From assembly GCA_903858075.1 (NCBI GenBank), contig CAIOHI010000165.1, positions 1-12,166 of the forward strand: a DNA stretch of 12,166 nt, read 5' to 3'. Position 1 is the first letter of the stretch; the number at the start of each line of letters is the position of its first letter. Made by a program: the position numbers and the translations under genes. Positions 7,014 to 12,166 of this stretch are shown piece by piece. The stretch comes from an uncultured Actinomycetes bacterium (GTDB taxonomy: Bacteria; Actinomycetota; Acidimicrobiia; Acidimicrobiales; Ilumatobacteraceae). The notes under the pieces were generated by a model. That model ran no database searches. It saw nothing but the letters and a program-made list of their open reading frames with translations, and was not told the origin of the DNA.

Positions 7014-8734
7014 TGCGCAAAGTTGTGGGTTTAGGAGTTGCAGCGGTCGTAGCCATTGCAATTGTGTTTGCAGTAGTGCGAAACAACGACTCAGGCACAT
7101 CGGAATCTCCAGATAGTACTTTCGCGCAAGTAGTGAAAAACATTGCGGGTGGCGAAGTCGCACAAGTTGGTGCCGTTCCCTTTCAGGTATCACTTCTTTC
7201 TGCACAACCCGACTCAATTACTTCCAACCCAAATGATCAATCGAAATGGATTTTGGGTCAGTGCGGTGGCTCGCTCATTGCTAAACAATGGGTGCTGACT
7301 GCAGATCATTGCGTTTTGCGAACAAATGCTGGAACTATTGATACTCGTTACGTTTGGTTAGGAATAGGTAACAATAATTTCAATGCTTCTCTGAAGGACC
7401 CGTACTTGTTTCGTGTGAGTGATGCTTACCCGGCACGAGTGGGCGATGTAGGTCTCGATCTCATGTTATTGAAACTCAGTACGGCAGTTACCTACTCTGC
7501 CAACGTGCAGCCAGTAGCGCTGCCTGTTGCACTCGACCCAAATATTTGGCCTGTAAAAGATGCCGTTGCAACACTCAGCGGGTGGGGTAAACAGCTTGAT
7601 GGCACTACGTCGCCAGTGTTGAGAAAAGTCAACACAGAGGTTGGCGATTCCCCGAACGATCTCGCATGTCGAGACAGTGCAGGTAACGCCCGATTCGCAG
7701 GTTTTTATAACTCGGCGAAAGACGTGTGTGTAAAAGGTGGAACACAAGGCGACGTATTAGCTGGTGCCTGCTCGGGCGATAGTGGCGGGCCAATGACAGT
7801 TACGGTCGACGGTGTTCCTGTCTTAGCGGGGGCTGCAAGTGTGGCCCTAGGTGTAAGGGGCGACAACGATGTGGTGAATTACTGCACTGGGTATCTGCCT
7901 ACTTTGTACGCACGAGTCCTTTCGAATATCGGTTGGATTGTTCCTGGCCCTGTCACCAATGTTGCTGTTGCTGCAGTGAGCGGAGGAGTTCAAGTGACTT
8001 GGGGTAACCCAACTGCTACTCCAGCTCTCCCCATTACCGATTACGTGGTGCAAGTTCGCGAAGTGGGCGTATCCAGCTTTGGCGAACTCAATGATGGAGT
8101 ATCGGCCAACCAGAGTGTGCTGATTTCTGCAGTTGACCCGACGAAGACGTATGAAGCACGCATTGCCGGCGTCAACGCAGTGAATACCGCAGATTCATTC
8201 CAGTTGCTGTATTCGCCAACGGTTCGGTTCACTGGCGCAGGGGTGGTCGTGACGACCACCACGACAACGTCGACGACTTCAACTACTTCCACCACATCCA
8301 CGACGTCGACTACTTCGACGACGTCTACTACTACTCCGACCACAGCGGCTCCTGCTGCACCCACAACAACAGTGGTGGTGGAATCCCCCAAGGTGAACCC
8401 ATTTATTTCTGGCGCACAAAATGGCGAGAAAGACATCGTGCCTACGTTGACCTCTGTGCCACAGCCAACGGCAAGTTCATTGCCCTCAACAACTGCAGTC
8501 AGCACAGCAGCCGGGCAATCCTTAGGTTTTATTGCCACCGCTCAGGTGACAGGCGTGACAGCTCCAAAGGGTTCAGTGGTCTCGGTGCGGGTAGCTGGTT
8601 CATCTTCAAAAATTTGCTCTGTTAAGAAGTCGAGCCTTGTGCTGAAAAAGGCTGGCCAGTGCCGCCTCACCGTGCTGGTAAAAGCGGGTAAAGCAAAGGC
8701 CAAAGCGACTTCGGCCACATTGACCGTGGGGTGA
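7013..8734 (+). CDS. Exported chymotrypsin-fold serine protease (S1) with FN3 domain and Ser/Thr linker
   Basis: A 573-aa multidomain protease. Residues 5-22 form a hydrophobic signal or membrane anchor, and a short propeptide follows (about 24-43). IAGGEVA (44-50) matches the IVGG new N-terminus of activated S1 enzymes. The triad is His99 (LTADHC, usually TAAHC), Asp149 (GLDLMLLKL) and Ser257 (GACSGDSGGP); Asp256 would take the activation salt bridge. Six residues before Ser257 is Gly251 instead of the Asp of trypsin, so specificity is probably not for Arg/Lys. After the protease come a FN3 domain (about 312-406), a Thr/Ser linker (414-455) with seven STT repeats, and a Lys-rich C-terminal beta module with Cys535 and Cys550. 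It may be cell-attached through the N-terminus until activated. It is coupled to the cupin and followed by a subtilase. Confidence 0.92.
   Translation: MRKVVGLGVAAVVAIAIVFAVVRNNDSGTSESPDSTFAQVVKNIAGGEVAQVGAVPFQVSLLSAQPDSITSNPNDQSKWILGQCGGSLIAKQWVLTADHCVLRTNAGTIDTRYVWLGIGNNNFNASLKDPYLFRVSDAYPARVGDVGLDLMLLKLSTAVTYSANVQPVALPVALDPNIWPVKDAVATLSGWGKQLDGTTSPVLRKVNTEVGDSPNDLACRDSAGNARFAGFYNSAKDVCVKGGTQGDVLAGACSGDSGGPMTVTVDGVPVLAGAASVALGVRGDNDVVNYCTGYLPTLYARVLSNIGWIVPGPVTNVAVAAVSGGVQVTWGNPTATPALPITDYVVQVREVGVSSFGELNDGVSANQSVLISAVDPTKTYEARIAGVNAVNTADSFQLLYSPTVRFTGAGVVVTTTTTTSTTSTTSTTSTTSTTSTTSTTTPTTAAPAAPTTTVVVESPKVNPFISGAQNGEKDIVPTLTSVPQPTASSLPSTTAVSTAAGQSLGFIATAQVTGVTAPKGSVVSVRVAGSSSKICSVKKSSLVLKKAGQCRLTVLVKAGKAKAKATSATLTVG
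8252..8377 (+). repeat. Thr/Ser low-complexity linker repeat, (STT)7 core
   Basis: Codons 414-455 of the S1 protease encode almost only Thr, Ser, Pro and Ala. The core at 8270-8332 is seven Ser-Thr-Thr units. Third codon positions vary between units (tcg, tca, tcc, tct; acg, act, acc, aca), so the protein pattern rather than simple DNA slippage appears to be maintained. Such linkers space surface domains and may be O-glycosylated. Confidence 0.85.
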
Positions 8735-8798
8735 CGAGACATTCATCTTTTTTTCATTTAGGTTCGTGATGTCGGCGAGTACGCTGAAAGTAGGAATC
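8735..8798. other. Short gap between the two protease genes
   Basis: This 64-bp gap has a T-rich stretch (8747-8754) and the candidate start codons of the subtilase. I see no hairpin terminator, so the two protease genes may be cotranscribed. Confidence 0.5.
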
Positions 8799-11700
8799 AT
8801 GAAGAACTCATCCCCCCGCCCATTTTCCATCCGTGCCGCAAGCTTTGGGCTTGCCGGGGTCCTTGGCGCCTCGCTTCTGGCAACGCTTGTTCCCGCTCAA
8901 GTGGTAACAGCCGCAGCACCTGCCGGCGAGTACATCGTTACCTTCGATTCTGCGAGTAACTTGAGCAGCAAATTGCGCAAAGAGATGCAACTCGGTAACG
9001 CAATTACCGATATTTTCACTTCGGCTGCCGACGGGTTCGTCGCCACCCTCGACTCTTCCGACGTTGCGCGACTTCGCAAAGACTCTGACGTTGCTTCTAT
9101 TGAACTCAACAAAGTCATTCGACTTGTTGATGACACCCCGGCTGTTGACACATCAGCAGTTGCTGGCGGGCGCTACATCGTTCGCTTGAAATCCACTGCC
9201 TCGTTCTCGACCGCAGCTTCAATTGCCAGTGAGGTTGGCGCAACCAATGTCACTTCGTTTCGTAACGTCTTTACTGGCTTTGCCGCAGACCTATCTGCTG
9301 CCGCAGTTGCTGAGCTCACTGCAAATACCAGCGTTGAATCTATTGAACTCGATTCCGTAGTTTCTATTTCCGCCGATCAAGCCAACCCCACGTGGGGCCT
9401 CGATCGCATCGATCAGCGCAACTTGCCGCTGAACAATACGTATTCATATGCCAACTCGGGTACAGGCGTAACTGCATATGTTGTTGACACTGGCATTCTT
9501 GCTACACACAGCGAGTTCACGGGTCGTATTGCTGCAGGGTTTACTTCTATCTCCGATGGACGCGGTACCACCGACTGCCACGGACACGGAACGCATGTTG
9601 CAGGCACCGTGGGTGGCACAACATTCGGTGTTGCAAAGTCAGTAACGCTTGTTCCTGTTCGTGTCATGTCGTGTGCGGGTAGCGGGTCAACCTCGGGTGT
9701 TATTGCTGGTATCGATTGGATTATCGGCGACCACCAAGCAGGAGTTCCTGCAGTTGCCAACATGAGCCTTGGTGGCTCTTCGTCTGCTGCTTTGAATGCA
9801 GCGGTTGCCCGCGGCATTACCGATGGCGTTGTGTTTGTGGTAGCAGCGGGAAACAACAACGCCAACGCGTGTCGTTACTCGCCAGCTAGTGCGCCAGGTG
9901 CGGTCACCGTCGGAGCAACTGGCGCAACAGATGCTCGCTCATCATTTTCAAATTACGGCTCTTGTCTCGACATTTTCGCCCCAGGTCAAGGAATCACTTC
10001 CTCATCAATTGGTTCCGATACCGCTCTCGCAACATTGTCGGGTACCTCAATGGCATCACCACACGTTGCAGGTGTTGCAGCGCTTTTGCTTACAGAAACA
10101 CCAACAGCAACTGTTGAATCTATTTCACAGGCCCTTGTGCTTAATTCGACTGCTGGTGTTGTAGGTAATGCTGGAAGTTTGTCACCGAACAAATTGTTGT
10201 ATTCGGGAAGTCTTGTGGCTGCGCCCGTGGTTGTTCCTAGTGCGCCTCGATCATTAGTTGGGGAGGCTCGCAATGCATCGGTTGCACTGTCGTGGTTTGC
10301 CCCCAGCACCAATGGTGGCGCCAACATTTCCGATTACGTAGTGGAGTTCAGCGCCGATGGCACCTCGTGGACAGTTTTCAACGATGGTATTTCTGCAAAC
10401 TTGTCTACAACAGTGACGTCGCTCACTAATAACACGAGCTATCAATTCCGTGTGAAGGCAGTGAACACTGCTGGTACCGGAGAAGCATCAAATGTTGTTT
10501 CTGCTCGTCCATTTGCTCTTGGTGCCAACGATCCGTTCGCTGGCGGCATAGCCCTTGCAGGTAATGCCGGCGCAGTTGTCGACAGCACTCTTCTCGCCAC
10601 TCGTGAAGCTGGTGAGCCAACTCATGGTGGCATTGGTGGAGCTGCATCAATTTGGTATCGCTTTACTGCTCCTGGCAATGGTGTGTTGAGTGTTACTACT
10701 CAAGGAAGCAACTTCGACACCCTGCTTGGTGTGTATTCAGGTAGTGCACTCAACGCGCTCACTGTGCTTGGAATGAACGACGATGCGCCAAAGCTTGGTG
10801 TGTTGTGGAGCAAGGTGGAAGGCAACGTTGTTGCTGGAACCGAATACTCCATTGCCATTGACGGATGGAATGCCCGCAAAGGTGCGGTGAAGCTCAACTG
10901 GAGTTTCGTAGCGAGTGCATTACCTATTGGCCCAAGTGTTCCTACCGCCCCACTTGCGTTGGCAGCTGTACCTACAAATAATGCCGTTGCCTTAACTTGG
11001 AACGTGCCGAGTTCTGATGGCGGCGCCGCAGTAACCGACTATGTAGTGGAATATGCAATTGCCAACACCACTACTTGGCTTACTTTTGCTGATGGAACTT
11101 CAGCAGCAACTGCTGCAACTGTTACTGGTCTGAATAACGACGTTCTCCACTATTTCCGCGTACGTGCGGTGAATACCGCAGGAAACAGCGCAGCCTCAAG
11201 TGTGGTGTCATCAACACCGTTCCAAGCGCTCACAAACGATGCATTTGCAGCTGCAGAAGTTGTAGTGGGTGACACGGGAACAGCGTCGGGCAGTACCGCA
11301 CTTGCCACTCGTGAAACTGGCGAACCAACTCATGGTGGCGTTGGTGGCGCGGCGTCTATTTGGTACCGCTGGGTTGCTCCAAATAACGGCGTACTCAGCG
11401 TGACGACCGAAGGCAGTAACTTCGACACGTTGTTAGGCGTGTACTCGGGTACTTCTGTGAGCTCGTTAACTGTTCTTGGAATGAACGACGATGCACCGAA
11501 CTCTTCAAATTTGTGGAGCAAGGTTGTAGGAAACGTCGTTGAAGGAACTGAATACAAAATTGCTATTGACGGATGGAACGGTCGTCGTGGAAACGTTGCT
11601 CTGAACTGGAGTTTCGTTGCTGCACTTCCGCCGGCGCTCCCTAGTGCTCCGAGAAATGCATCGGCCTCTTCCGCAAATGGGGCACTTGTTGTGTCGTGGG

Positions 11701-12166
11701 CTGCTCCACTCAGCGATGGCAACTCGCCAATCACTATGTATAAGGCAACTGCTGCTCCTGGTGGCAGTACGTGTACCGCTTCAACTCAACTCGGTTGCGT
11801 TATTGCTGGCCTCACCAACGGAACTTTGTACACCGTTACTGTGGTGGCAACAAATGCGGTAGGCAATAGCCCAGCATCGGCACCGTCGAGTGCAGTTGCA
11901 CCTGCTGTGCCAACTACTACGCCGGTAACTGCTGCATCGTGGGGTATCGATCGCATCGACCAGCGTGCATTGCCACTTGATGGCAGAGTCACTCGTCGCC
12001 AAACTGGTTTGGGCGTTACCACTTACATCATCGACACCGGTGTGTATGCAGATCATTCTGAATTTATTGGTCGTATGTCAACAGGCTTCACTGCAGTTTC
12101 AGACGGCAATGGAACAAATGATTGTCAGGGTCACGGAACACATGTGGCAGGAACAGTTGCTGGGTC
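8799..12166 (+). CDS. Giant exported subtilase (S8) with two propeptides and two catalytic domains, 3' end outside window
   Basis: The frame is open without a stop to the window edge (1122 codons). A signal peptide (about 1-40, basic then hydrophobic) is followed by two I9-inhibitor-like propeptides (43-111, 122-191). The first S8 domain (about 197-470) has catalytic Asp230 (VVDTG), His263 (GHGTH) and Ser417 (SGTSMASPH), with oxyanion Asn352. Cys260/Cys292 and Cys358/Cys389 show the 32- and 31-residue spacings of the two aqualysin I disulfides, so it is proteinase K/aqualysin-like. Then come FN3 (479-569), a PPC-like module (570-706), FN3 (713-806), a second PPC-like module (807-940) and FN3 (945-1035). 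A second S8 domain starts at 1047, with Asp1079 and His1112 intact and its Ser beyond the window. I chose ATG 8799 for the signal peptide; AGGA lies only 3 bp upstream. In-frame ATG 8769 would add 10 residues. It likely acts outside the cell. Confidence 0.93.
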   Translation, partial: MKNSSPRPFSIRAASFGLAGVLGASLLATLVPAQVVTAAAPAGEYIVTFDSASNLSSKLRKEMQLGNAITDIFTSAADGFVATLDSSDVARLRKDSDVASIELNKVIRLVDDTPAVDTSAVAGGRYIVRLKSTASFSTAASIASEVGATNVTSFRNVFTGFAADLSAAAVAELTANTSVESIELDSVVSISADQANPTWGLDRIDQRNLPLNNTYSYANSGTGVTAYVVDTGILATHSEFTGRIAAGFTSISDGRGTTDCHGHGTHVAGTVGGTTFGVAKSVTLVPVRVMSCAGSGSTSGVIAGIDWIIGDHQAGVPAVANMSLGGSSSAALNAAVARGITDGVVFVVAAGNNNANACRYSPASAPGAVTVGATGATDARSSFSNYGSCLDIFAPGQGITSSSIGSDTALATLSGTSMASPHVAGVAALLLTETPTATVESISQALVLNSTAGVVGNAGSLSPNKLLYSGSLVAAPVVVPSAPRSLVGEARNASVALSWFAPSTNGGANISDYVVEFSADGTSWTVFNDGISANLSTTVTSLTNNTSYQFRVKAVNTAGTGEASNVVSARPFALGANDPFAGGIALAGNAGAVVDSTLLATREAGEPTHGGIGGAASIWYRFTAPGNGVLSVTTQGSNFDTLLGVYSGSALNALTVLGMNDDAPKLGVLWSKVEGNVVAGTEYSIAIDGWNARKGAVKLNWSFVASALPIGPSVPTAPLALAAVPTNNAVALTWNVPSSDGGAAVTDYVVEYAIANTTTWLTFADGTSAATAATVTGLNNDVLHYFRVRAVNTAGNSAASSVVSSTPFQALTNDAFAAAEVVVGDTGTASGSTALATRETGEPTHGGVGGAASIWYRWVAPNNGVLSVTTEGSNFDTLLGVYSGTSVSSLTVLGMNDDAPNSSNLWSKVVGNVVEGTEYKIAIDGWNGRRGNVALNWSFVAALPPALPSAPRNASASSANGALVVSWAAPLSDGNSPITMYKATAAPGGSTCTASTQLGCVIAGLTNGTLYTVTVVATNAVGNSPASAPSSAVAPAVPTTTPVTAASWGIDRIDQRALPLDGRVTRRQTGLGVTTYIIDTGVYADHSEFIGRMSTGFTAVSDGNGTNDCQGHGTHVAGTVAG
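8925..9371 (+). other. Two tandem I9-like subtilase propeptides
   Basis: Residues 43-111 (starting GEYIVTF) and 122-191 (starting GRYIVRL) both show the I9 pattern: a first YIV strand, a helix region, an FxA strand (GFVATL, GFAADL), a second helix and a final VxSIEL strand (VASIEL, VESIEL). These normally fold the catalytic domain and inhibit it until removed. Two in series before one catalytic domain is unusual. Confidence 0.75.
10233..11618 (+). repeat. Duplicated FN3 plus PPC-like unit inside the subtilase
   Basis: Two units of about 236 aa (708 bp) lie head to tail: FN3 plus module at 479-706 and at 713-940. The PPC-like modules align almost without gaps. Shared blocks include GEPTHGG, GGAASIWYR, GVLSVTT, GSNFDTLLGVYSG, LTVLGMNDDAP, LWSKV, IAIDGWN and LNWSFVA. 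A third FN3 without its module follows (945-1035). Such modules usually aid binding to substrate, cell surface or polymer, and are often trimmed. Confidence 0.85.
11937..12166 (+). other. Second S8 catalytic domain, N-terminal part
   Basis: Residues 1047-1122 repeat the start of the first catalytic domain. From WGIDRIDQR to GTVAG, about 47 of 75 residues are identical to 199-273 with no gaps. Asp1079 lies in YIIDTG and His1112 in GHGTHVAG. The first disulfide cysteine is also kept (Cys1109, three before the His). The serine and oxyanion residues lie beyond the window. Confidence 0.88.

Noticed and set aside
8252..8377. A simple-sequence repeat that might be a phase-variation tract.
   Set aside because: The unit is a multiple of three and codon third positions vary, so slippage would not shift the frame and the DNA is not a clean tandem repeat.
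8041..8538. A long minus-strand open frame (165 codons) with Val/Asp/Glu repeats opposite the S1 protease.
   Set aside because: The repeats are the antisense reading of the Thr/Ser linker, it has no family match I recognise, and the + strand protease is clearly real.
9413..9865. A minus-strand open frame of 150 codons opposite the first subtilase domain.
   Set aside because: The plus strand carries the full catalytic triad here; the minus product is Pro/Thr/Ala-rich antisense.

Overview
The window is about 12.2 kb of densely coding bacterial DNA of moderate GC. No gap between genes exceeds about 100 bp, and I see no RNA genes, mobile elements or CRISPR arrays. The protein style suggests an actinobacterium, most likely Acidimicrobiia or a related freshwater or marine lineage: Thr/Ser-rich linkers in secreted proteins, an actinobacterial-type ABC-F ATPase, an APH-fold kinase next to a carotenoid oxygenase, and Lys/Cys-rich C-terminal modules. 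This assignment is an inference from style, not from any marker gene.

Left part (1-5193). The window opens in the 3' end of an FG-GAP repeat protein (+). It converges, with a 2-bp gap, on an ABC-F type tandem ATPase (-). An APH/choline-kinase-fold phosphotransferase (+) diverges from the ATPase and converges, with a 3-bp gap, on a carotenoid oxygenase (-). Upstream of the oxygenase on the same strand is a small secreted lipoprotein with a duplicated cysteine motif.

Middle (5287-7013). An acetyl-CoA hydrolase/4-hydroxybutyrate-type CoA-transferase (+) is preceded by a strong Shine-Dalgarno site. A small single-domain cupin (+) follows after 32 bp.

Right part (7013-12166). Two large exported proteases lie in tandem. 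The first is a chymotrypsin-fold (S1) zymogen with a FN3 domain, a (Ser-Thr-Thr)7 linker and a C-terminal module. Its ATG overlaps the cupin stop (TAATG). The second is a very large subtilase (S8, aqualysin/proteinase K type) whose frame stays open from 8799 to the window end (1122 codons visible). Its order is signal peptide, two I9-like propeptides, a complete catalytic domain, FN3, PPC-like module, FN3, PPC-like module, FN3, and then the start of a second S8 catalytic domain with intact Asp and His. A single chain with two propeptides at its N-terminus and two separated subtilase domains is the most striking item here.

How they may work together: the right half looks like an extracellular proteolysis module in which a broad-specificity subtilase could activate the S1 zymogen. 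The left genes look like housekeeping or accessory metabolism (translation or antibiotic protection, apocarotenoid cleavage, CoA transfer) with no visible shared pathway.
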